Below, piece by piece: positions 1 through 6,857 of a DNA stretch of 64,000 bases. Made by a program: the position numbers and the translations under genes. Location of the stretch: positions 310,001 through 374,000 of the forward strand of contig NZ_QLLL01000002.1 in assembly GCF_003259335.1 (NCBI RefSeq), read 5' to 3'. Within the stretch, counting starts at the first letter, position 1. Each line of letters begins with the position of its first letter. The notes beneath the pieces are model-generated. The model did no database searches and was not told the origin of the DNA. It was given only the letters and a program-made list of their open reading frames with translations. The stretch is from Chitinophaga skermanii (GTDB taxonomy: Bacteria; Bacteroidota; Bacteroidia; Chitinophagales; Chitinophagaceae).

Positions 1-1
1 C

Positions 2-445
2 ATTAAAATGACGAAACCAACCACCAACCTTTGTGGTAACACCTACCCTTCTTACACTGGTAGCGCTTGGTTAAATGTTAACTCTGGTGAGAAAAAATAC
101 TATAGCGGCGCTGCTGCTCTACAAGGTGTAAACGTAAATGATGTATTGTACTTCTGTGGTTCTATGACTGTAGAAAGTCAATTAAACATTAACAGCCAAG
201 GCGTATTCGATATCCATGGTTCATTAGCATTCGGTAAATACAATGCCGGTACTACTATGAACGTAAATGGTACTTGGAACGTAGAAGGTAGTGTAGTGAT
301 CTACGGTGATTTAACGTTGAATAGCGGTGCAAAAATTAACTTCCTTGGAAGCGGTGCTAGTATTACTATCTATGGTAAAGTAACGAAGAATAGCGGTGTT
401 ACGATTACTGGTACGTATACTGATACTTTTAACAAACTGAAGTAA
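2..445 (+). CDS. Beta-repeat surface or secreted protein, C-terminal part (5' truncated)
   Basis: The reading frame is open to the left edge, so the ATG at 8 is probably internal and the gene begins outside the window. The visible 147 or so codons have no signal peptide. They are rich in Gly, Asn, Thr and Val, with short alternating segments such as LNINSQGVFDIHGS, MNVNGTWNVEGS and LTLNSGAKINFLGS, about 20 residues apart. That pattern suggests a right-handed parallel beta-helix or similar solenoid, common in secreted adhesins and polysaccharide-acting proteins of Bacteroidota. Two cysteines lie in the first 50 residues. No catalytic motif is visible and no family is recognised. A strong hairpin terminator follows 33 bp after the stop. 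Confidence 0.6.
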   Translation: MKMTKPTTNLCGNTYPSYTGSAWLNVNSGEKKYYSGAAALQGVNVNDVLYFCGSMTVESQLNINSQGVFDIHGSLAFGKYNAGTTMNVNGTWNVEGSVVIYGDLTLNSGAKINFLGSGASITIYGKVTKNSGVTITGTYTDTFNKLK

Positions 446-478
446 TATTCATACTAGGTTGATTATGTGAGATGCAAA

Positions 479-508
479 GTCCTGGCGTATGCCGGGACTT
501 TTGTTTTT
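479..508 (+). terminator. Rho-independent terminator
   Basis: Arms GTCCTGGC and GCCGGGAC (one G-T pair) enclose a GTAT loop and are followed by TTTTGTTTTT. It ends the transcript of the beta-repeat gene. Confidence 0.85.
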
Positions 509-515
509 ATATATG

Positions 516-546
516 ATGCCGTAGGCGAGCAATGCCGTAGGCGAGC
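516..546. repeat. Direct repeat, 15 bp x 2
   Basis: ATGCCGTAGGCGAGC occurs at 516-530 and again at 532-546, separated by one base, immediately after the terminator U-tract. Function unknown. Confidence 0.8.
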
Positions 547-627
547 GATAAAGTATGTTTATTGTAAAAGTGATTTTAATATTCTAATTCTTGAATGCAA
601 TTATTTCTTTTCATTTCAAATCCCGTT

Positions 628-659
628 GTTACTTTCTTTGCTTCTCCAAAGAAAGTAAC
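628..659. repeat. Perfect 13-bp inverted repeat, TTACTTTCTTTG type
   Basis: GTTACTTTCTTTG and its exact reverse complement enclose a 6-nt loop (CTTCTC). A partial third copy (CCAAAGAAAGG) follows directly. Similar TTACTTTCTTTG/CAAAGAAAGTAA inverted repeats recur between genes in many unrelated bacteria (from memory, not searched here), so this may be a dispersed element rather than a local terminator. Confidence 0.75.
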
Positions 660-673
660 CAAAGAAAGGAGGA

Positions 674-702
674 AAAACGCCGAAAGACTGCGTCGGCGTT
701 TT
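674..702 (+). terminator. Terminator-like hairpin
   Basis: Arms AAAACGCCGA and TCGGCGTTTT enclose a 9-nt loop. The right arm ends in a short T-run. It is symmetrical enough to act on either strand. No gene is evident just upstream, so its role is unclear. Confidence 0.5.
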
Positions 703-813
703 ATCGGGATGTTGATTAGGCTTCGGTGCTACTGTGGTGAAGGGCGTTCGTTCTTTGTGGTGCCTGTTTTGTTGGGTGGGTTTGTTGTTGTTTGTATGGT
801 GCTGGTTTTGATT

Positions 814-869
814 GGGGGTTAGGGAGGTTGGGGCAAAACCTTTAGGGGCGTTAGGACCTAATGGTTTTG
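814..869. repeat. G-run cluster plus hairpin, copy 1
   Basis: G-runs at 814-818, 822-824, 826-827 and 830-833 lead straight into a hairpin. Its arms are 834-846 (CAAAACCTTTAGG) and 857-869 (CCTAATGGTTTTG), 12 of 13 positions paired. The 10-nt loop is GGCGTTAGGA. A second module of the same design starts 98 bp further on. Confidence 0.7.
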
Positions 870-911
870 GAGGTGGGATATTTGAGGGTTTGGGGTGATG
901 GAGGTTTGAAT

Positions 912-963
912 GGGTTTTGGGAGGGATTGGGAAACTTTTAGGGACGTTAGGACCTAAAAGTTT
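912..963. repeat. G-quadruplex motif plus hairpin, copy 2
   Basis: Four G3 runs at 912-914, 919-921, 923-925 and 929-931 (loops TTTT, A, ATT) form a canonical quadruplex motif. They are directly followed by a perfect 11-bp hairpin with arms AAACTTTTAGG and CCTAAAAGTTT. The loop GACGTTAGGA differs from copy 1 at one base, while the outer stem differs on both arms and stays paired. A third G-run cluster follows at 969-988. Confidence 0.75.
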
Positions 964-990
964 AGACTGGGGATGGGTGAGGGATTGGAA

Positions 991-1057
991 ATAGTCGACT
1001 ATAGGCTTACTTCATGCAAGTAAAATACGGGGTTTGATAAGGTTTTTGTCGACAAAA
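991..1057. repeat. Three short palindromes
   Basis: A perfect palindrome ATAGTCGACTAT lies at 991-1002. A hairpin TTACTT/AAGTAA with loop CATGC lies at 1007-1023. A perfect 14-bp palindrome TTTTGTCGACAAAA lies at 1044-1057. Two share the GTCGAC core. They could be protein-binding sites; no cognate regulator is identified. Confidence 0.6.
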
Positions 1058-1100
1058 GGCTTGGAAAATGTCGGAGCGACCCGCGTCAATACTGGGGGTG

Positions 1101-1130
1101 TGTCGGTAAAAGTCGGTAAAGCGTCGGAGA
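1101..1130. repeat. 10-bp phased repeat, 3 units
   Basis: Successive units TGTCGGTAAA, AGTCGGTAAA and GCGTCGGAGA keep an exact 10-bp register around a GTCGG core. A further TGTCGGAG lies nearby at about 1069. This is one of several phased arrays in the gene-free stretch. Confidence 0.6.
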
Positions 1131-1260
1131 AAACTTTGCAGATGCCCGTAAACACTGGGGGGTAATTTGGTGCTTACTGCGGTGAATAGCTTAATATATT
1201 GGAAGTCAATTGAATGATGATTTTTAACCTGCTTGGGTACTGCGGGGAATAATTGGGTGA

Positions 1261-1401
1261 GCCTTTGACTTCCCTTTGACTTGCCTTTGACGAGCCTTTG
1301 AAAACCCTTTGAAAAGCCTTTGACGACCCTTTGAAAGACTTGGACCTGCCTTTGAAAGACTTTGACTTGCCTTTGAAATGCCTTTAAACGGCTTTTGCAT
1401 T
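1261..1401. repeat. 11-bp phased tandem array, GCCTTTGA units (about 13)
   Basis: Consecutive units begin at 1261, 1272, 1283, 1294, 1305, 1316, 1327, 1338, 1348, 1359, 1369, 1380 and 1391. Each is SCCTTTGA plus a variable three-base tail (ACTT, ACGA, AAAA and so on), or a degenerate version. Two units are 10 bp, the rest exactly 11 bp. Further TTTG-containing units (CCCTTTGGGTG at 1412, GCTTTGAGGGG at 1422) trail off. Any reading frame through it is a by-product of the repeat: 11 is not a multiple of 3 and the translation is low complexity. Confidence 0.85.
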
Positions 1402-1456
1402 TCTGTCATTTCCCTTTGGGTGCTTTGAGGGGTATTGGGAAATACTACACAGGAAC

Positions 1457-1553
1457 ATCCCGGGTATATCCCAAATATATCGAACATATATCTCCCATAT
1501 TGAAAACACTGGGGTTTACCATTGGAAGAACATTAGAAGAACATTGGGAGATA
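1457..1553. repeat. 11-bp phased arrays, ATCNNNNNTAT and ATTGGAAGAAC units
   Basis: Four exact 11-bp units ATCCCGGGTAT, ATCCCAAATAT, ATCGAACATAT and ATCTCCCATAT fill 1457-1500. Two bases into the same 11-bp register, ATTGGAAGAAC, ATTAGAAGAAC and ATTGGGAGATA follow at 1521-1553. The unit sequences are unrelated to the preceding GCCTTTGA array but the period is identical. Confidence 0.75.
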
Positions 1554-1680
1554 TTATATTTCACATAAATAGCGCAGTAGATCGGCTGAAATGTAGTGCT
1601 GGAGCGAGGTAAGCTCACTGCGGTGAATATTTGGGGGTATAGAGGTAGAACATATTGCGTTCATACTGTGTGACTTCTGA

Positions 1681-1750
1681 AGGAAAGCGGCATAAACCGG
1701 CATATTCCGGCATAAAGCGGCATAAAGCGGTTAAAAGCGGCATATTCCGG
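1681..1750. repeat. 10-bp phased tandem array, CATAAAGCGG units (7)
   Basis: Seven consecutive 10-bp units each end in CGG: AGGAAAGCGG, CATAAACCGG, CATATTCCGG, CATAAAGCGG twice, TTAAAAGCGG, CATATTCCGG. There is no register slip. A CACGGCG plus T-run follows at 1751-1764, so the array could end in a weak terminator-like element. Confidence 0.8.
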
Positions 1751-1962
1751 CACGGCGTTTTTTTAGTGCAGTAAGAAGGGGTATTTTCGTTTTGTGATGA
1801 CGATCGTACATACCAGTTCTTTGAAATGATTGTTCTAAAAGGTTATGCTAGTTGATGTTGCAGGTGGGTAAGTAAGGGTATGAGGGTAGCCCTTAAACTA
1901 CAAAAGCAGGCTGGTTGCCTGCTCCTGTCGAAAGATATTTGTTTGGGCTGCTGTGCAGCTTG

Positions 1963-3585
1963 TTATTGTTCTAAAAGGTCGAGCATTTTATAGCCTACGT
2001 CTTCGTTGGGTTCGATATAGGCGGCTTGTGAAAGGATTTCTTTGGTGCCCATGAGCCAGTTTTCTTTGCCCCAGCGTTCCAATACTTTTACGGCGTTATT
2101 GCGGTTGCGGATAACGGGGCTTAAGAGGCCGGTTTTAACGAACTCGAAGCCGTTTTGGGCATATTCTGGGAAGTCGCCGAGTTTGAGCAAGATGCAATCC
2201 AAACAGCGGTGAATGAGGAAGTTCTTGTGAAATCCTAGTTCCTTCGATGCCCCGGTGGCGATTTGGCTCAGCGGGATGTTTTGTTCCGCGAAGGTTAATA
2301 CCATGGGTAAGCGTTCTGCTGTCATGCGCTTCATTACCAAGTACCAAGAGGCTTCGTCGGTCGGGAATTCTTGGAGGCGCGACCAACACCAATCCCATGT
2401 ATCTACTTGTAAGAAGTCGGCTACTTTAGCGATATCCCACATTTGAGAAGGGTTGCCTTCGTTGATAGCGGCATGTAGTACTTCTTTCCAATGTGGTTTG
2501 GCTAGAATGGTGTGGATGTCGATGAGTAAATCGGCACGGAAGTCTTCACTCCAACCGTAGTCTTTGCGGGCATCCCAATCGGCTTTCTCGTCTTGTAAGA
2601 ACTTGGAAAGGTCTTGCAGGAGGAGGTATTGTGAAAGGGTGTTGGCCCTGTATGTAAGGTGACTCAAATATTGATGGATCACCACGGCACCATCATCGTA
2701 ATCGTCGATTCCTTCCATAGGACCGGGATTGATGAGGGCTTGGATAATATCGCCGGCTGCATGCAAAGTAACATCATCGATATCTTTGTACATCAATTCT
2801 GCACGGAGGTTACCGGCTACAGCACATTGGTAGGCCAAGTATTCGTTCATCACGGTGTTGCGGAATCCTTCCCGCATCAACCATTGCTTAATACCTTCGT
2901 CTTTCGTGTGCAATAATCGGCGAACGATGTGGATTCTCCCCCACCCGTGTACTTTCTTGGCTAAACGCCATAAGGTACCTTCCGGGTTGTCGGACATTTG
3001 TACGATGGCTACTTCTGCAAACAAAGTAAATTCATCGTGCGAACCAATCACGCAAATATTTTCAAGATCTTCCTTATCACCAATTAATCCCAACAAGGCA
3101 ATACCAAACTTCACCGCGCCACGATCCGGGCTTTCGAATGCCAACCAACGAGCATAGTTATGCAAGTAAGGTTGTACACGTACAGAAAGCGTTAAAATCT
3201 TTTCGATCGTTGCATCCAAATAATGCAACACATCGTCGCGCATGAGAATGTCATAAAGAAGTGTAAGGTCCTTAAGGTGGTTATTTTCGGCAATCGCTTT
3301 TACAAGCCAAGCCATTTCAGTCGCTTTTTGATTGAGGTTATCATCGTTCGTATGATACGACAACACCCCGTCTCTCGCCCCAGCAGCCCATTGTAGTTGG
3401 CTACCTTCGCCATGCATACGATCTTCATCAGGCAAGGTCATCTCTTGCTGAATTGGATCGTGGTTTTCATCCAAGTTCGATTTCAACACGCCAAAAATAC
3501 TCGGCCTGTTCTCCCAAGGTAAAACAGGTGAAGTATGCTCGTCGGTTGAGTCTTGATCTTTTTTAAAGATTGAAAAGATATTCAT
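1963..3585 (-). CDS. Orphan helical (HEAT-like) repeat protein, 540 aa
   Basis: I do not recognise a named family. The protein has no signal peptide and no membrane segment. After an acidic, polar first 90 residues it is almost entirely predicted amphipathic helix rich in Leu, Ala and Trp (for example WLVKAIAENNHLKDLTLLYDILMRDDVLHYLDA and LERWGKENWLMGTKEILSQAA), the look of an alpha-solenoid scaffold. No catalytic motif is evident. The ATG at 3585 begins MNIFSIFKKDQDS and is the natural start. It stands alone: the upstream gene is divergent and the repeat-rich gene-free region lies downstream. A cytoplasmic protein-interaction role is inference from composition. Confidence 0.7.
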   Translation of the reverse strand: MNIFSIFKKDQDSTDEHTSPVLPWENRPSIFGVLKSNLDENHDPIQQEMTLPDEDRMHGEGSQLQWAAGARDGVLSYHTNDDNLNQKATEMAWLVKAIAENNHLKDLTLLYDILMRDDVLHYLDATIEKILTLSVRVQPYLHNYARWLAFESPDRGAVKFGIALLGLIGDKEDLENICVIGSHDEFTLFAEVAIVQMSDNPEGTLWRLAKKVHGWGRIHIVRRLLHTKDEGIKQWLMREGFRNTVMNEYLAYQCAVAGNLRAELMYKDIDDVTLHAAGDIIQALINPGPMEGIDDYDDGAVVIHQYLSHLTYRANTLSQYLLLQDLSKFLQDEKADWDARKDYGWSEDFRADLLIDIHTILAKPHWKEVLHAAINEGNPSQMWDIAKVADFLQVDTWDWCWSRLQEFPTDEASWYLVMKRMTAERLPMVLTFAEQNIPLSQIATGASKELGFHKNFLIHRCLDCILLKLGDFPEYAQNGFEFVKTGLLSPVIRNRNNAVKVLERWGKENWLMGTKEILSQAAYIEPNEDVGYKMLDLLEQ

Positions 3586-3981
3586 AGCTGGATGAAATTA
3601 AAAATGGCTTTATCCTCTGAAATGGAGCGCGAAAATAATATATTCATCGCTCTACAGCAAAGGATGTGGAATACTTTTCGCAGAAAATTTTATTTATCCA
3701 CTTTGATGTTTTTTTCAAGAAAATTTCCCTTAGTTTTTTAAACAAAATTTTTTCTTTCGTATTACATTTTTCGTTCATTTTAAAAACAAGCTGAAACAAG
3801 CTACAGTAAAGACTTTAAGAGGATCACATCAGCACAAATTCATTCACCGGTATAGCAACACAATTTTTCGCAGTTGCAACAGGTAGCATGTTGTACATTT
3901 TACTTTTCTCCTGGGATTGTCAAACCAAAAATTGTGAATTTTAATTTACTTTGTCGATTATCATACATTAAAGCATACCAC
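3586..3981. other. Divergent intergenic region
   Basis: About 400 bp of AT-rich sequence between two divergent genes, with T- and A-tracts around 3690-3780 and a short direct repeat AAACAAGCT near 3785-3800. A TTTACTTTG element about 25 bp before the peptidase E start resembles the Bacteroidota -7 box with one base missing. Nothing else is seen. Confidence 0.5.
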
Positions 3982-4686
3982 ATGCAGAAAAATATTGTAC
4001 TTGCCAGCACTTCTACTTTGTATGGACAAGACTATTTAGCATATTTATCGCCCGTTGTGCAGGCGTTGTTTGCAGGGGTGAACGAGATTATCTTCATTCC
4101 ATTTGCTCGTCCCGGTGGCATTTCGCACGACGATTACACAAAACGAGCAGCCGATTTCTTTGCGCAACACAACATTGCCGTGAAAGGCTTACATACATTT
4201 GCATCGCCGCTGGAAGCGATCCAGCAAGCAAAAGGTTTCTTCACCGGTGGCGGTAATACATTTTTATTAGTGAAACAATTGCACGAGTTAGGATTGATGG
4301 GTGCATTGAAAGCTGCTGTTGAAAACGGTACTGCGTACCTTGGAACGAGTGCCGGTAGCAATATTGGTGGAATTAATATGCAAACCACGAACGACATGCC
4401 GATTGTTTATCCTCCAAGTTTCGAAACAATGGGACTTGTTCCTTTCAACCTCAACCCGCATTATCTTGATCCATTACCCGGTTTGCAACACATGGGCGAA
4501 ACCCGTGAAACGCGCATCGCGGAGTTTCATACACAAAATGCCATTCCTGTTGTTGGCTTACGCGAAGGTAGCTGGATCAGAGTTCGCAACGAAGTAATTA
4601 CCCTTGAAGGTACCCATACAGCGCGGATCTTCGAGCAGGGCAAAGTGCCTTACGAATTGAATGTGCAAGAGAAAATTGTTTTCTAA
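3982..4686 (+). CDS. pepE: Dipeptidase E (alpha-aspartyl dipeptidase), peptidase family S51
   Basis: Cytoplasmic serine peptidase of family S51, which in enterobacteria cleaves dipeptides with N-terminal aspartate. At 234 residues it matches the usual length of about 230. The family nucleophile motif is clear: GTSAGSN with the serine at residue 123. A glycine-rich FTGGGNTF segment precedes it and MPIVYPPSFETMGLVPFNLNPHY follows it. The ATG at 3982 gives the standard N-terminus MQKNIVLASTS; the longer upstream frame would add about 36 residues the family does not have. Monocistronic, with a terminator 26 bp after the stop. Likely role: peptide recycling. Confidence 0.9.
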   Translation: MQKNIVLASTSTLYGQDYLAYLSPVVQALFAGVNEIIFIPFARPGGISHDDYTKRAADFFAQHNIAVKGLHTFASPLEAIQQAKGFFTGGGNTFLLVKQLHELGLMGALKAAVENGTAYLGTSAGSNIGGINMQTTNDMPIVYPPSFETMGLVPFNLNPHYLDPLPGLQHMGETRETRIAEFHTQNAIPVVGLREGSWIRVRNEVITLEGTHTARIFEQGKVPYELNVQEKIVF

Positions 4687-4711
4687 AATTCGTTTATATC
4701 CTATTATTGAG

Positions 4712-4742
4712 CCCCGCGTTTTTGATGCGCGGGGTTTACTTT
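4712..4742 (+). terminator. Rho-independent terminator
   Basis: CCCCGCG and CGCGGGG enclose a 9-nt loop and are followed by TTTACTTT. It ends the pepE transcript. Confidence 0.75.
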
Positions 4743-4947
4743 ATCCGCCCGAAGCCTTTCTCCTTGCGCTACAAGCACTGCATATCCAGCTCTATTTCAA
4801 TTATAAAAATCTCGCCGCCTTCAGATTTGCGTCTATATAATACTGCCCGGCTTTATGCCGAAGAATACACGCACGCTTCATTCTCACCGCCTTCAAACCC
4901 AATAGCAGCAAGCTTTTACAGGTTGTATTTTGTAGCATATAATTCTT

Positions 4948-4955
4948 TAATTTTG
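4948..4955 (+). promoter_or_regulatory. Bacteroidota -7 promoter element (TAATTTTG)
   Basis: Exact match to TAnnTTTG, 17 bp before the dinB start codon. A TTTTG at 4928-4932 could be the -33 element, though the 15-bp spacing is short. Confidence 0.5.
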
Positions 4956-4971
4956 ATAGGCCAATTACAAC

Positions 4972-6066
4972 ATGAGCGACACTTCTCCATCACCCAGCCC
5001 GCAACGAAAGATCATTCATATAGATATGGATGCTTTTTATGCTTCCGTTGAACAGCGCGATAACCCCGAGCTGCGCGGTAAGGCCATTGCGGTAGGTGGC
5101 TCTCCTACTGGGCGAGGTGTTGTAGCAACGGCCAGTTACGAAGCGAGGAAATTCGGGGTTCGCTCTGCCATGTCGTCGAGAAGAGCCTTGCAATTATGCC
5201 CCCATATTGTATTTGTGCGACCACGTTTTGCGGCCTATAAAGAGGTATCGCAGAAAGTGCGGGAGATCTTTCGGAGGTATACGGATTTAATTGAGCCTTT
5301 ATCGTTAGATGAAGCCTATTTGGATGTAACGGAAGACAAGCTTGGTATTGGTTCTGCCATCGAAATTGCCCAAAAGATTAAAGACGAAATATTTACAGAA
5401 CTGCACCTAACGGCCTCGGCCGGGGTGTCGATCAATAAGTTTGTAGCGAAGGTGGCGTCGGATTTGAAGAAACCTAACGGACTTACCTTTATTGGTCCTT
5501 CCGGCATTGAGAAATTCATGGAGCAATTAGCCGTAGAGAAATTCCATGGTGTTGGCAAGGTAACGGCCGAGAAAATGAAACGCATGAACTTGCATACCGG
5601 GGCCGATTTAAAACGATTAACTGAAAACGAATTAGTAAACCTATTCGGCAAAGTGGGCCGGTTCTATTATAGAATAGTACGGGGAATAGATAACCGCCCG
5701 GTTGAACCACACCGCGAAACAAAATCTGTTGGCGCGGAAGATACGTTTGAAATTGATACAGATGATATAGAGCAGCTGAATGCCGAAATCGACCGCCTAT
5801 CGGGCATTGTAGCGGAACGCTTGCAGAAGTATGATTTGAAAGGCAAAACAGTTACCTTAAAAGTAAAGTATAGCGATTTCAAACAAATAACCCGTAACCA
5901 TTCTATTGCACAATCAATTAATGACATATCAAACATTTCCCACATCGCCAAAATGCTCTTAGAGAAAGTGGATATGGAAGAGAAGAAAGTGCGGCTACTG
6001 GGGGTAACGGTGTCGAATTTCCCGGAGGTATCGAATACGAACGGGATGCAATTGGAGTTGTTTTAA
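4972..6066 (+). CDS. dinB: DNA polymerase IV (Y-family translesion polymerase)
   Basis: Error-prone polymerase that extends past lesions and mismatches. The N-terminal palm has IHIDMDAFYASVE, with catalytic Asp18 and the steric-gate position occupied by Tyr23. SLDEAYLDVT supplies Asp113 and Glu114. A helix-hairpin-helix thumb region (FHGVGKVTAEKMKRM) and a little-finger domain follow. The last residues, QLELF, form a textbook sliding-clamp binding motif at the extreme C-terminus. The length of 364 aa is slightly above the E. coli enzyme, with an extra 10-residue Ser/Pro lead. Only 9 bp separate it from the DUF2071 gene, so the two are probably co-transcribed. No SOS box was identified. Confidence 0.95.
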   Translation: MSDTSPSPSPQRKIIHIDMDAFYASVEQRDNPELRGKAIAVGGSPTGRGVVATASYEARKFGVRSAMSSRRALQLCPHIVFVRPRFAAYKEVSQKVREIFRRYTDLIEPLSLDEAYLDVTEDKLGIGSAIEIAQKIKDEIFTELHLTASAGVSINKFVAKVASDLKKPNGLTFIGPSGIEKFMEQLAVEKFHGVGKVTAEKMKRMNLHTGADLKRLTENELVNLFGKVGRFYYRIVRGIDNRPVEPHRETKSVGAEDTFEIDTDDIEQLNAEIDRLSGIVAERLQKYDLKGKTVTLKVKYSDFKQITRNHSIAQSINDISNISHIAKMLLEKVDMEEKKVRLLGVTVSNFPEVSNTNGMQLELF

Positions 6067-6075
6067 AATATTTAC

Positions 6076-6816
6076 ATGGAGAAGATAAATATCCCCCATT
6101 TATTAAGCACAACAGCGCATCTTAACAACCCTATTTTACCCACTTCAAAATGGCTATGGCACCAACTTTGGACCAATGCTTTATTTTTCCACTGGACATT
6201 TGAACCTAGTTTTATACAATCATTATTACCTGATGGTATTGAAGTAGATACGGTGAATGGGGCGGCGTGGGTATCGTTAGTGGCATTTACCATGGAAGAC
6301 GTAAGGCCGAGGAATTTGCTGGCGGTAGACTTGGTTTCCTATTTCCACGAAGTGAATGTACGTACATATGTGAAGCGAGGTAACGATCGTGGTGTGTACT
6401 TCTTTTCCTTAGAGGCAGGAAAAAGGTTACCCACCTTGATTGCAAAACAATTTTCGGGTATGCCTTACGAATATGCCAATATTCAAAGGCAAGCTTCTTC
6501 CTATACCCTTCAAAACCAAAACAAGCAACGCGCTTTCAGTGCCGATTATACAGTAGGGCCTGCAATTGAACACAAAACGGCCTTGGATATATTTCTAACT
6601 GAACGATACCATGTAATTCAAAACATTGGTGATGATATCTATAAATATACCGTTCACCATTTACCATGGCCGCTTTCGCAAATGACCACCTCGCAGTTGC
6701 ACATCCATTACCCATTAGGCGATCGATTGCTTACTGCCAACAACGTGTATAGTATGCAGTATTCGACGGGGGTACGCGTGGTGGCTTGGAAGAAGGAAAT
6801 ATACGCGGCGCTGTAA
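6076..6816 (+). CDS. DUF2071 / YqjF family protein
   Basis: Cytoplasmic protein of 246 aa with the recognisable DUF2071 opening: WTNALFFHWTFEPSFIQSLLPDGIEVDTVNG followed by AAWVSLVAFTMEDVRPR. This family has an acetoacetate-decarboxylase-like beta-fold and no established biochemical role; Bacillus YqjF is one member. The ATG at 6076 is the natural start. It follows dinB by 9 bp, so it may share the dinB transcript, but whether it has a DNA-repair role cannot be told from the sequence. Confidence 0.8.
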   Translation: MEKINIPHLLSTTAHLNNPILPTSKWLWHQLWTNALFFHWTFEPSFIQSLLPDGIEVDTVNGAAWVSLVAFTMEDVRPRNLLAVDLVSYFHEVNVRTYVKRGNDRGVYFFSLEAGKRLPTLIAKQFSGMPYEYANIQRQASSYTLQNQNKQRAFSADYTVGPAIEHKTALDIFLTERYHVIQNIGDDIYKYTVHHLPWPLSQMTTSQLHIHYPLGDRLLTANNVYSMQYSTGVRVVAWKKEIYAAL

Positions 6817-6823
6817 ATTAATT

Positions 6824-6831
6824 TACCTTTG
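6824..6831 (+). promoter_or_regulatory. Bacteroidota -7 promoter element (TACCTTTG)
   Basis: Exact match to TAnnTTTG, 27 bp before the TPR-protein start codon. No convincing -33 element is seen at the expected spacing. Confidence 0.5.
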
Positions 6832-6857
6832 CGGGGTAACTAAATAGAAGAGCGCAC

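Larger units (their letters stand above)
1176..1629. repeat. Dispersed 13-bp direct repeat, 3 copies
   Basis: ACTGCGGTGAATA occurs exactly at 1176-1188 and 1617-1629. A one-mismatch copy (ACTGCGGGGAATA) lies at 1239-1251. All three are on the same strand and flank the 11-bp arrays. Coordinates span the outermost copies. Confidence 0.65.
446..1962. other. Gene-free repeat-rich region
   Basis: No convincing gene is seen in these 1.5 kb. The longer open frames run through repeats or G/T-rich low-complexity sequence and have no family resemblance. It holds a terminator, two inverted repeats, the twin G-run/hairpin modules, GTCGAC palindromes, and at least five short phased arrays of 10- or 11-bp units. 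The top strand from about 720 to 990 is strikingly G/T-rich. The stretch could encode a structured RNA or be a protein-binding or DNA-bending region; the sequence alone does not decide. Confidence 0.7.

Noticed and set aside
595..822. Open frame of 75 codons across the TTACTTTCTTTG hairpin and the G/T-rich segment
   Set aside because: It runs through an inverted repeat, a terminator-like hairpin and low-complexity sequence; the hydrophobic tail is a consequence of T/G-rich codons.
1261..1401. CRISPR array
   Set aside because: Units are 11 bp with no spacers of 25-40 bp and no cas genes anywhere in the window. The same holds for 1681-1750 and 44943-45041.
1224..1487. Open frame of 87 codons on the minus strand with Lys/Ser repeats
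   Set aside because: It is the translation of the 11-bp array; the repeat unit shifts frame every copy, amino-acid content is low complexity, and there is no promoter or homologue evidence.
4707..5051. Open frame of 114 codons overlapping the dinB start
   Set aside because: It begins inside the pepE terminator, overlaps the well-supported dinB start and has no family resemblance.
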